Origin: a virus
Reading direction: 5' to 3' (one strand)
DNA: 29,572 bases
IMG/VR virus record: IMGVR_UViG_3300017714_000103
Span: 1 to 29,572 of that record
Shown one piece after another: positions 21,986 through 29,049 of the stretch; positions within the stretch are counted from its first letter, which is position 1; every line of letters starts with the position of its first letter. The position numbers and the translations under genes were made by a program. The notes under the pieces are model-generated. The model ran no database searches, had not been told where the DNA came from, and saw only the letters and a program-made list of their open reading frames with translations.

Positions 21986-22841
21986 TAACTATGTCACCAA
22001 TTAATTCGCTAATACAAACTCTGTTTAACTGACTGCCTCTGTTGTAATCTTTCCACTTATCGTCTCCGATTCCAAACATAATACAGTCTGTTGGTAACAA
22101 GTTTTTATCTTCAATTGCTTGGTTGTAAGCACTTGTATATTGTTGCCAATTCCAATCAACTGAAAACTTTTGTATCAGGCTATATGCAATACTTATGTCA
22201 ATTCTGTTATTCATTTCTACTGAGTTAAACACATCAATACCGTCATCAGTGTCTATACGTTCGCAACGTACTCCTACACGTAAAAACTCAGCACCATAAA
22301 ATGCTTTACTAATACTAAACGTAATAGTTTGTACACATTTCCATTGTGCTAAATCTACGTTAATATTTTTTGTACAAGGGTAATATGCAAAGTCAAGTAG
22401 CACAGGAATTTCTAAAGTATTACATTGGTCTAAGTAGTACTCCATGTCAACATGCTGTTTACCATGGTCGCTAAAAGGTACACTTATGATTAATACGTCA
22501 TCATGATCAAGTGGTTCGTCTTCAATGTATTCCCAATCACAACCATGTTTCAAACATGCACTGTGATACATAAATTCGCCTCTGAAAAATCTAAAGCGTC
22601 TTGTTTTGTGTCTAAAATAAAAGTGATCAAATGCTTGTACAGTTCCACAAACTAACTTTTGACTTGGAAATAAATCAAGACCTGATAATGTATTGTTACC
22701 ACTTGCACTAATCCAATCCATAAATGCTTTAGTAAATGTTGATGGTAATTCTTCATTATATAAATCACTTACAGGGTTAAGTCCTGTAATAAACTTCTTA
22801 ATTGCATTATCTGTTACAGGTTTAGCGCCTCTTAAATTCAT
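21975..22841 (-). CDS. PLP-dependent aminotransferase fold I enzyme
   Basis: 288 residues. The PLP pocket is visible as PVLLDFAYYPC (146-156; D150 for the pyridine nitrogen, a Tyr following) and TITFSISKAFYGAEFLRVGVR (172-192) with Schiff-base K179. A Gly/Ser turn at SASGNNTLSGLDLF stands in for the phosphate-binding part. The chain is about 80-100 residues shorter than usual class I aminotransferases, so the small domain is reduced. Likely amino-group transfer to a keto-sugar or acid. Overlaps the upstream gene by 20 bases. Confidence 0.68.
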   Translation of the reverse strand: MNLRGAKPVTDNAIKKFITGLNPVSDLYNEELPSTFTKAFMDWISASGNNTLSGLDLFPSQKLVCGTVQAFDHFYFRHKTRRFRFFRGEFMYHSACLKHGCDWEYIEDEPLDHDDVLIISVPFSDHGKQHVDMEYYLDQCNTLEIPVLLDFAYYPCTKNINVDLAQWKCVQTITFSISKAFYGAEFLRVGVRCERIDTDDGIDVFNSVEMNNRIDISIAYSLIQKFSVDWNWQQYTSAYNQAIEDKNLLPTDCIMFGIGDDKWKDYNRGSQLNRVCISELIGDIVNGK

Positions 22842-23340
22842 TCTTTACTCCAGTTACTTGCATTGTGTACTTAGGCGACATTCCACTATTAGAACTTAGA
22901 TGTGGTTCATTTTTTTCGATAATAACAGCATCTCCACGTTTCCAATTTGTAATAGGAGTCTTGTTTATTTCAAAGTAATGTCCACTTTGCCAATCCTCAA
23001 GGAATATATTAACACGGATACACCCATCAGGGTGAACATTGTTATGCTTGGCAAACATGTAAAATGTATCAACATGTTCTGGTAAAACTTGTCCTGGTGC
23101 TTGTTGCATTAGTGCTATTGTGCATCTATCAAACAACGTCTTACTAAAGTTTATAAAATTATAAGTTTCAGGAAATGCTTGTTTGTATTTTGTATTCTCT
23201 GCTGTGTAACCTGCAAGATGATATTTTTTATTTTGTGATTCAAAAGCAGTTGCTCTACCTTCATCAGTTACATTGTCTTTGTTTTCCCAAAGAACATTCT
23301 TATATGGTAGGTCGGGTATGTCTAATCTTATTTGGTCCAT
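22822..23340 (-). CDS. 2OG-Fe(II) oxygenase, aspartyl-hydroxylase-like
   Basis: 172 residues. The candidate iron ligands are H89-x-D91 (LPEHVDTF) and H147 (NEPHLSSNS), within a small double-stranded beta-helix; GCIRVNIFLEDW and GHYFEINKTPITNWKRGD lie between. A Lys (K157) occupies the usual position of the 2-oxoglutarate Arg, as in some members of the asparaginyl/aspartyl hydroxylase and clavaminate-like groups. Overlaps its neighbour by 13 bases. Substrate unknown. Confidence 0.7.
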   Translation of the reverse strand: MDQIRLDIPDLPYKNVLWENKDNVTDEGRATAFESQNKKYHLAGYTAENTKYKQAFPETYNFINFSKTLFDRCTIALMQQAPGQVLPEHVDTFYMFAKHNNVHPDGCIRVNIFLEDWQSGHYFEINKTPITNWKRGDAVIIEKNEPHLSSNSGMSPKYTMQVTGVKNEFKRR

Positions 23341-24074
23341 GGCTTATCGTAAGGTACCTTTTCTTTATCATCAAACCAGTACAGGCTTCTGTGTGGTGGG
23401 TGTTTATCATCATGTTTAGCATTACTAACATAATAAAACAAACGTAATGCTTTTCTACTTGTATTTTTTGGATTTGTCATTGGATTTGGATATCCGTGAA
23501 ATGCAAAGTTATCATAACTCCATATAACAGCATTACCATTACCAACAGGAACTTTACTGTGTACAGTTTGTCTTTCTCTATCATAGAACTGTAACTGTCC
23601 GCCCCATTCTTCTTTCCAATCATCATTAAGATATATTACTAAACTTAACATACGATGCAATCGTATTTGCTCGTTCCAATTGAAATCACAGTGTACTTTT
23701 AAACTATCACCTGTTAGTGACTTTACATATCCTGCACCAATTAAGTGAGGATCAGGTATGAGGTCAACAGTATCAGTAACTTCTTGTAACCATTTAATAA
23801 ATGTAGAACTGTGTAGTGCATCAATAACTGCATCTTGTACAGGCGTTTTTGTAACGTCATTATACTCGTACATACACGAACCTGCTCGTGTAAAATGTTT
23901 ACAATCTTCAAGTGGAACATTGTCTAACTCTTTAGCCATTGCACTAACAATATGCTTAGGAACAAAATCCTCAAGTGTTAGTAAACTATAACTTGGATGA
24001 CTACGATATGTCTTTTGTAATTCGTATGGGTCAGTGAAGTTTTCTATAATATGTTTAACAAGTTGTTGTTTCAT
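23328..24074 (-). CDS. 2OG-Fe(II) oxygenase (prolyl-4-hydroxylase-like)
   Basis: 248 residues with the P4H pattern: H128-C-D130 (LKVHCDFNWN), RMLSLVIYLNDDW (141-153), EEWGGQLQFYD (155-165), distal H193 (NFAFHGYPNP) and an Arg in SRKALRLFYY (206-215). The 100-residue helical N-terminus is a typical lid. Relatives hydroxylate proline or other residues, or oxidise sugars. ATG overlaps the previous stop (ATGA). Adjacent to another oxygenase and a methyltransferase, suggesting successive tailoring steps. Confidence 0.82.
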   Translation of the reverse strand: MKQQLVKHIIENFTDPYELQKTYRSHPSYSLLTLEDFVPKHIVSAMAKELDNVPLEDCKHFTRAGSCMYEYNDVTKTPVQDAVIDALHSSTFIKWLQEVTDTVDLIPDPHLIGAGYVKSLTGDSLKVHCDFNWNEQIRLHRMLSLVIYLNDDWKEEWGGQLQFYDRERQTVHSKVPVGNGNAVIWSYDNFAFHGYPNPMTNPKNTSRKALRLFYYVSNAKHDDKHPPHRSLYWFDDKEKVPYDKPWTK

Positions 24075-24772
24075 TTTTTAACTAATTCAAAACCTTTTCT
24101 GTCTATTCCTAATTCTGCAATATAGATATCAACGTACTTGTTAATTACTTCATTAATTCTTTCTTCAGTTGCGATGTCTTTTTTAATCATAAACCCTGTC
24201 CACGAAGTTGCAGTTTTTAGCAAATACTCGTCATGTGTTTCGTACAACTTGGGTTCAAGTTTGTCATAACCATATTCTTCAGGTTTTTCTGCATCATGAA
24301 ATATCATAACATCAGTTACACCTGTTAAACAATCAACTGTTGATTTTCTACAAGAAGCAAAGCCGTCTGTAAAAATTAAACTTGACTTGTATGGCATTAT
24401 TTCTATTTCAGTTGCAAGTGATTGATAGTAATTGTCAATAGCACTTTTCTGTGATTCGTTAAGTTGGCTTGGTAAAATTTTAATGCTTTCAATACCAAGT
24501 GGAGCAATATCGTGATGTCTAAATTCACTCTTGCTTGTAATACCGTCTGCATTTTCTTTCTTAACTAAGTCTAACCAACCTTGTTCGCTTTCAACATGAA
24601 TAATCTTTTGTGCAGGAAATTTAACAAATAAAGGTGTTGAATAACGTCCTACTCCTAATTCAAGTATTAGTTCGGGGTTAATTAATTCAACCATTGCTCT
24701 AACTACTGGTTGATGTGTGCTCCATCTATAATGGAAGTTTTTTCCGAATTTCTTTGCACTTTTAATTCTCAT
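24071..24772 (-). CDS. class I SAM-dependent methyltransferase-like protein
   Basis: 233 residues. ILELGVGRYSTPLFV (36-50) is motif I, HVESEQGWLDLVKK follows as motif II, and an acidic SSLIFTDGF plus VMIFHDAEKPEEYGY correspond to later strands. The STPLF after the glycine-rich loop is typical of proteins linked to sugar or small-molecule methylation. Overlaps the fusion methyltransferase gene by 11 bases, so two methyltransferase-fold proteins are made in sequence. Confidence 0.68.
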   Translation of the reverse strand: MRIKSAKKFGKNFHYRWSTHQPVVRAMVELINPELILELGVGRYSTPLFVKFPAQKIIHVESEQGWLDLVKKENADGITSKSEFRHHDIAPLGIESIKILPSQLNESQKSAIDNYYQSLATEIEIMPYKSSLIFTDGFASCRKSTVDCLTGVTDVMIFHDAEKPEEYGYDKLEPKLYETHDEYLLKTATSWTGFMIKKDIATEERINEVINKYVDIYIAELGIDRKGFELVKK

Positions 24773-25754
24773 TGTTTCTCTCTACAGTATACACTTCTTT
24801 TACATTTGCAAAACTTTTGATCGAAGGTGTAATCAAAGGCTTTGATTTATTATTCTTCTTTACTTCTTTACGTGTTTGCCCAATTAACTCCATACTTGGC
24901 GTTACAAAAAACACTACATCAACATCTGGATAATATTCCAAACCTCTGTAATCAAAAAGCACAAACTTGTCAATATTATTTAAGTCCGCTACATCAATTC
25001 TTGTGTTTTCTTGGCCCTTAATAGGATCAAGTAGCAAGTCGTCTACAAGAGTAAACTTATGTTCTAACTGTTGTAAATGCTTTCTAATATAAGTTTTTCC
25101 TGAAAATGATTTTCCTACTACTGCAATTTTATCATATTTGCTATTAACAATAGCCTGTATAGCATCGTCAATCTTCATCTTTTCTCTTGTACATCTAAAG
25201 AAAGGCCTGCTTACAGGTGTGTTACCCATATATTTGATTTCTGTGAAGTCTGTATATTCAACAAGATTTTGCATATACTTGTTGTATGTTTGTTTACCAT
25301 GCCCTTCAAAATACATAACTTTGTTAGTTTTGCGACATGCTTTGCTTAAAATTCCGTATCTATTTTCAAGTTCAATAGTATCAATAACTGCAAGAAACAT
25401 AACAACATCAAAGTTGTCTATGCTTGTCCAAAGAAAATTACTGTCTAAATCATCTACAACAAATTGTACATTTTCAATATCTAATTGATCTTTAATTTGA
25501 TTTGCATTGTTTACTGCATTAGCATCATATTCAATACCCATAACATTTTTTGCACCCCAAGTCGATGCTTGAAAACTCATCTGTCCCATGTTGCACCCTA
25601 AGTCAACTACAGTAGCATCTTTGAAATCGTCTGGATCATAGTAAGCAATTCTACTGTTAAGATCACGTTTACCTTTAATACCCAACTGTGGTATTTCATG
25701 ATAGTCATCAAACCAATTATCTCTTTTTACTAAATTTTTATTTTTTTTGCTCAC
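24762..25754 (-). CDS. SAM methyltransferase fused to a P-loop (kinase-like) domain
   Basis: 330 residues in two parts. Residues 1-190 form a class I methyltransferase: TVVDLGCNMGQMSF (48-61), GIEYDANAV (73-81), FVVDDLD (98-104) and VMFLAVIDTIE. Residues 195-330 contain KIAVVGKSFSGKTYIRKHL (209-227) with the Walker A GKSFSGKT, followed by FTLVDDLLLDP and VDVVFFVTP strands, the size of a nucleotide kinase core. The GTG start at 25754 has AGGAGC five bases upstream and overlaps the GT25 gene. The combination suggests methylation and phosphorylation of one substrate; substrate unknown. Confidence 0.78.
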   Translation of the reverse strand: MSKKNKNLVKRDNWFDDYHEIPQLGIKGKRDLNSRIAYYDPDDFKDATVVDLGCNMGQMSFQASTWGAKNVMGIEYDANAVNNANQIKDQLDIENVQFVVDDLDSNFLWTSIDNFDVVMFLAVIDTIELENRYGILSKACRKTNKVMYFEGHGKQTYNKYMQNLVEYTDFTEIKYMGNTPVSRPFFRCTREKMKIDDAIQAIVNSKYDKIAVVGKSFSGKTYIRKHLQQLEHKFTLVDDLLLDPIKGQENTRIDVADLNNIDKFVLFDYRGLEYYPDVDVVFFVTPSMELIGQTRKEVKKNNKSKPLITPSIKSFANVKEVYTVERNNEN

Positions 25755-26451
25755 TCTTTGCTCCTAAATGCTGTGTTAAACTTTCTGAGTTTATGTTTAT
25801 ACCAATAGAGTAGAATGGGTGTAGTCGTGCCACTGGTACATTTGTTGATGATAGTTCTAATAACTTAGACCCAATTTGTTGATCAGCCGCTACAACATAA
25901 CCGTGTTCAGCAACAAAGTCTAACAATTTTTGTGCGGCTTCTGGTTTAATAATGTAACTCCAAGCACCTCTAAAATAATTACCTACATACTTTAGAGTAC
26001 GTTTACCTTTTGCATGTATGTTATGATATGGTCCTACTACAATATCTTCTTTCATGCTTTGTTCAACTGCGTTATTGTATGCACCACTGTAAGGATCATA
26101 CTGATCTAATTTACATACGTGCTTAAATTTTGTAAGTATATCTTCTGGCAATGGTCTAATAAAGTATCCGTCGTGTTCAAGAATAAGATAAGGTGTATTA
26201 CTTTCAACACATTCTTTCCATAGTCCGTAATGACTTAGAAAGCAACCAAGCACTCCTAAACGTCCTTTTTTAACTTTGCTTATAGATGTAATACCGTACT
26301 TTGCACAGGCAATGTTAAAGTCATTGCCGTTGACAGCATTGAACTGTTCTACTTTAATTCCAAACTTGTTTGCTTGTGCAACACACTCAGCGGCCATTTG
26401 TACACTGTGAGCGTTGTCCTGTAAACATATAATCTTTGCTTTATAATCCAT
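25738..26451 (-). CDS. GT25-like (lipopolysaccharide) glycosyltransferase
   Basis: 237 residues. The opening KAKIICLQDNAHSVQMAAEC and the NAVNG segment, followed by GVLGCFLSHYGLWKECVES (66-84) and LILEHDGYF (89-97; EHD as the DxD-like metal site), are the standard markers of glycosyltransferase family 25. GAWSYIIKPEAAQKLLDF is the usual later block. Members add sugars to lipooligosaccharide. ATG overlaps the preceding gene by 14 bases or less, with AGGT nearby. Confidence 0.8.
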   Translation of the reverse strand: MDYKAKIICLQDNAHSVQMAAECVAQANKFGIKVEQFNAVNGNDFNIACAKYGITSISKVKKGRLGVLGCFLSHYGLWKECVESNTPYLILEHDGYFIRPLPEDILTKFKHVCKLDQYDPYSGAYNNAVEQSMKEDIVVGPYHNIHAKGKRTLKYVGNYFRGAWSYIIKPEAAQKLLDFVAEHGYVVAADQQIGSKLLELSSTNVPVARLHPFYSIGININSESLTQHLGAKSEQKK

Positions 26452-27223
26452 TTGCTACCTGATAATTAAATGTTACTTCCCATGCAGTTCCATTTTCATA
26501 TTCTTCTCTACTAAATTGACTGTGTGCAATATGTTCAAGCATAGGTGTTCTATCAAATCCAAACTGTCCTTGCCAATGTTCAACTGCACTTTGTCCTAAT
26601 ACTTCAATTGGTTTGCCTAAACATAATGCTTCAACAACTGCCATACTATGATACGTAATAACCTTTTTAGCCTTATGCATCATTGGTATTATTTCAGCAA
26701 ACCTGTGTCTACGTTTACCTGTCTTCTCTCTTATTACTAATGGCACATCTAAATTTTGATAATGTGCAATAGTTTGTTCACGCCATTCGTCGTAATCTTG
26801 TCCTAAGTATTTAAAGATATTAGTGTTACGTGGCATCACTAATAGGTTGTACTCACCCTTGTCATTCCAATCTTGATAACGATCGTCTAATTCAAGTGTG
26901 TGTATTCTACTTTTTTTAATAGGTCCTGGTTTAGTGTTTTGTAGGGAATTATAACTAATACGATAATACATAGGGCGTTTGTAATTCCAATTGCCTATAT
27001 AACCGTTATCTAAATGGAAGAAATTTAATTCTTTGTTGTTTTGTAATGCATCAAATACCCAATCGCAAAATGGGTGACTAAATGTTAAAATTCTATCTTG
27101 TTCGATTTGATCTTTTGATTCAATAATTTTTGTGTCAAAGTTATCAATAAGGTATGGAAATAATTGTCCGCGTAATTCAAGTGATCTTTTTGGAATTTGA
27201 AACTTGGGTTTAAATTGTTGCAT
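26441..27223 (-). CDS. GT-B-like protein with altered HP motif (paralogue D)
   Basis: 260 residues, overlapping the end of uvsY by 14 bases. It shares the blocks of the three proteins at 11097-14486: PLVIREKTGKRRHRF (replacing RPHPR), VITYHSMAAVEALCLGKPIEVL and MLEHIAHSQFSREEYENG. Its nearest in-window relative is paralogue C, with which it shares the R-[D/E]-K version of the motif. It is separated from the others by about 12 kb, showing that the family has spread to both ends of the accessory block. Confidence 0.6.
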   Translation of the reverse strand: MQQFKPKFQIPKRSLELRGQLFPYLIDNFDTKIIESKDQIEQDRILTFSHPFCDWVFDALQNNKELNFFHLDNGYIGNWNYKRPMYYRISYNSLQNTKPGPIKKSRIHTLELDDRYQDWNDKGEYNLLVMPRNTNIFKYLGQDYDEWREQTIAHYQNLDVPLVIREKTGKRRHRFAEIIPMMHKAKKVITYHSMAVVEALCLGKPIEVLGQSAVEHWQGQFGFDRTPMLEHIAHSQFSREEYENGTAWEVTFNYQVANGL

Positions 27224-27662
27224 CTTCCATACCAGCCACTCTTAACTTAACAATATTAGTAATTTGCCATTGCTTCTGGTCTAAGCCTTTAGTAATGCCT
27301 AACCATTTGTTACGCATTAATGCAAATTCGTTAATAATCTTTTCCATATCAACTACATCTGCTTCACCGTCAACATACTTTTCACAGTCCCTACTGCTTA
27401 ATGATCGTTGATAATTTTCAAGATACTTCTTAAAAAATGTGCTACGTAATCTGCGTAGTTCTATATTAAGATATTCTAAAATTGCTTCAAGTTCTTGTAA
27501 CTGATTGAAACGTTGTTCGACAAGGCCGGGCATCTCTGCCGCGGCCTTCTCAAGACTTCCGAAAATACGGATCTCTTTTTTTGCCTGTAATAACTGATCG
27601 TTATAATAATCTAACGCCTCAGGTATTTTACTAATATCTTTTGATATTTGGCTATACCACAT
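27210..27662 (-). CDS. uvsY: UvsY-like recombination mediator
   Basis: 150 residues from the ATG at 27662, two bases after the upstream stop; an in-frame TTG at 27674 would overlap and is not needed. The chain is helical and contains RSLSSRDCEKYVDGEADVVD (about 85-104) and LMRNKWLGITKGLDQKQWQI followed by TNIVKLRVAG, which I recognise from marine T4-like UvsY. UvsY loads UvsX recombinase on gp32-coated single-stranded DNA. Placement right after uvsX and a small gene matches other marine T4-like phages. Confidence 0.85.
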   Translation of the reverse strand: MWYSQISKDISKIPEALDYYNDQLLQAKKEIRIFGSLEKAAAEMPGLVEQRFNQLQELEAILEYLNIELRRLRSTFFKKYLENYQRSLSSRDCEKYVDGEADVVDMEKIINEFALMRNKWLGITKGLDQKQWQITNIVKLRVAGMEDATI

Positions 27663-27664
27663 GT

Positions 27665-27898
27665 TTAATCCCAATCGTCATCGTCCGCAGTCAACTCATC
27701 ATCAATATCAAGATAATAATTAATTGCCGCATCAAGATGATCATCAGTACCTAAAGATTCTTTTAATTGGTCATCACCTACACCATAATCAGCAAGTAAA
27801 TCAACAAACCTTTCGGCTAATGTTTCTACTTGTTTTTTATCTGTATGCTCTTTAAAAAGATTCCAGGTGTCTACGATTTGTGAACTATCCATACTCAT
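27665..27898 (-). CDS. small acidic protein between uvsX and uvsY
   Basis: 77 residues, strongly acidic, ending in a run of Asp (ELTADDDDWD). A ribosome site (AGAGGAAT) precedes the ATG at 27898. Helical core with VETLAERFVDLLADYGVG. Similar small genes lie between uvsX and uvsY in T4-like cyanophages. The DNA-mimic-like tail could contact gp32, UvsX or UvsY, but the role is not known. Confidence 0.65.
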   Translation of the reverse strand: MSMDSSQIVDTWNLFKEHTDKKQVETLAERFVDLLADYGVGDDQLKESLGTDDHLDAAINYYLDIDDELTADDDDWD

Positions 27899-27903
27899 AT
27901 AAT

Positions 27904-28989
27904 TTATTCCTCTGTGACTGTTTCGGTTGCTTCTGGAATTTCTTCCTCTTCAGTTGTAATTACCTCATCGGATACTTCACTGAACTCCATCATGACTCTG
28001 TCAAGTAATGGACCACCTGCTTCCCATGCCTTACGATATTCCTTAACTTCTTCTCCGTGTTTAGAATCGAATCTAAGTCTATTACCGTCTTTCTTTAGCA
28101 TGTTCTTTTTCTCAAACAAATCAACAAGACCACTATATGGGTTCATACCTGTTTCGTATGGGATTTTAACTTGTACACCTTCGAACGGTTTTGCATAACG
28201 AGTTTTCATTACTTTACAACCTGCTCTAATACCACGTACTTCGCTAATTTTATTACCATCTGCGTCTTCTTTCAGTTTCAATTTTTTCATTGCAACTACA
28301 ATTGAAGATGCATAGATAAAGCCTTGTCCACCTGATATCTTATCATCAGGGTCAAACATATCTTGCGATGCGTATGTGTGGTTAGTACATACAAGTCCTA
28401 CATTATGCGAACCAATCATGTTAACAGTGTTACGTACAAGTGATGTAAGTGCCTTAGGTTTTCTACCCATGTCACCTTTCATATCACCCTTGTTAAACTG
28501 ATCAACATCTGTTGGTGTTAGTAACATACCTAAACTGTCAACTACAAACATTACTTTAGGACGTTCTGCATCGTCCATTGCTTTATAGTCAATCATAAAC
28601 GTACTAATAGTTTTAGCAACGTCATCAATCATACTCATGTTAAGTTTAAGTAGTTTATCTTCGCTGGTATCTACATCAAGTGCTTGTAACCAAGTTTCAT
28701 CAAGTGCGTTCTCACTGTCAATTAGTACAACAAAGATACCTTGATCTTGTGCCGCCTTTACAATGTTACCTGCACAGATATATGATTTACCTGCTCCTGA
28801 TTCTCCTGCAAATACAGTTACCTTACCTAATGGAACGCCTTTATGAAAGTCGCCACTAATAAGATAGTTAAGGGCATAGTTTCCTGTACTAATCCAATCC
28901 GTAGGGTCATTAAAACCACTACTCATGCCTGTGATCGATTTAGTCAAGTTTTTACGAAACTTGGAAACGTCAAATGCTTTATTAGCCAT
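27904..28989 (-). CDS. uvsX: UvsX RecA-like recombinase
   Basis: 361 residues. Walker A GESGAGKS at 62-69 (VTVFAGESGAGKSYICAGN), VVLIDSENALDETWLQ (about 92-107), KVMFVVDSLGMLLTP (Walker B strand, about 144-158) and the L2 loop region MFDPDDKISGGQGFIYASS are those of T4 UvsX. It forms the presynaptic filament for strand exchange in recombination-dependent replication. The acidic C-terminal tail (SDEVITTEEEEIPEATETVTEE) is of the kind that modulates DNA binding. AAGGAG lies before the ATG, and a stem-loop separates it from gp32. Confidence 0.96.
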   Translation of the reverse strand: MANKAFDVSKFRKNLTKSITGMSSGFNDPTDWISTGNYALNYLISGDFHKGVPLGKVTVFAGESGAGKSYICAGNIVKAAQDQGIFVVLIDSENALDETWLQALDVDTSEDKLLKLNMSMIDDVAKTISTFMIDYKAMDDAERPKVMFVVDSLGMLLTPTDVDQFNKGDMKGDMGRKPKALTSLVRNTVNMIGSHNVGLVCTNHTYASQDMFDPDDKISGGQGFIYASSIVVAMKKLKLKEDADGNKISEVRGIRAGCKVMKTRYAKPFEGVQVKIPYETGMNPYSGLVDLFEKKNMLKKDGNRLRFDSKHGEEVKEYRKAWEAGGPLLDRVMMEFSEVSDEVITTEEEEIPEATETVTEE

Positions 28990-29012
28990 AGTATCTCCTT
29001 ATTCAGATTATT

Positions 29013-29037
29013 GTGAAGGGCCACAAGGACCCCTCAC
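29013..29037 (-). other. stem-loop between the gp32 gene and uvsX
   Basis: The minus strand reads GTGAGGGG, TCCTTGTGG, then CCCTTCAC: about 8 paired bases (one G-T) with possible extension by a G-T and a C-G pair, leaving a 5-base loop. It is the only strong hairpin in an intergenic gap here. No T-run follows in the direction of transcription, so it is not a standard rho-independent terminator; it may be an mRNA stabiliser or processing site after gp32. Confidence 0.6.
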
Positions 29038-29049
29038 TATAAAGCCGTA

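Noticed and set aside
22340-22400. TTGACT-like element inside the PLP enzyme gene.
   Set aside because: The matching -10 (TACAAA, 16-base spacing) is weak and the site is coding, with no gene start close downstream.
29013-29037. The hairpin as a rho-independent terminator.
   Set aside because: No run of T follows the stem on the minus strand, and on the plus strand no gene ends there.
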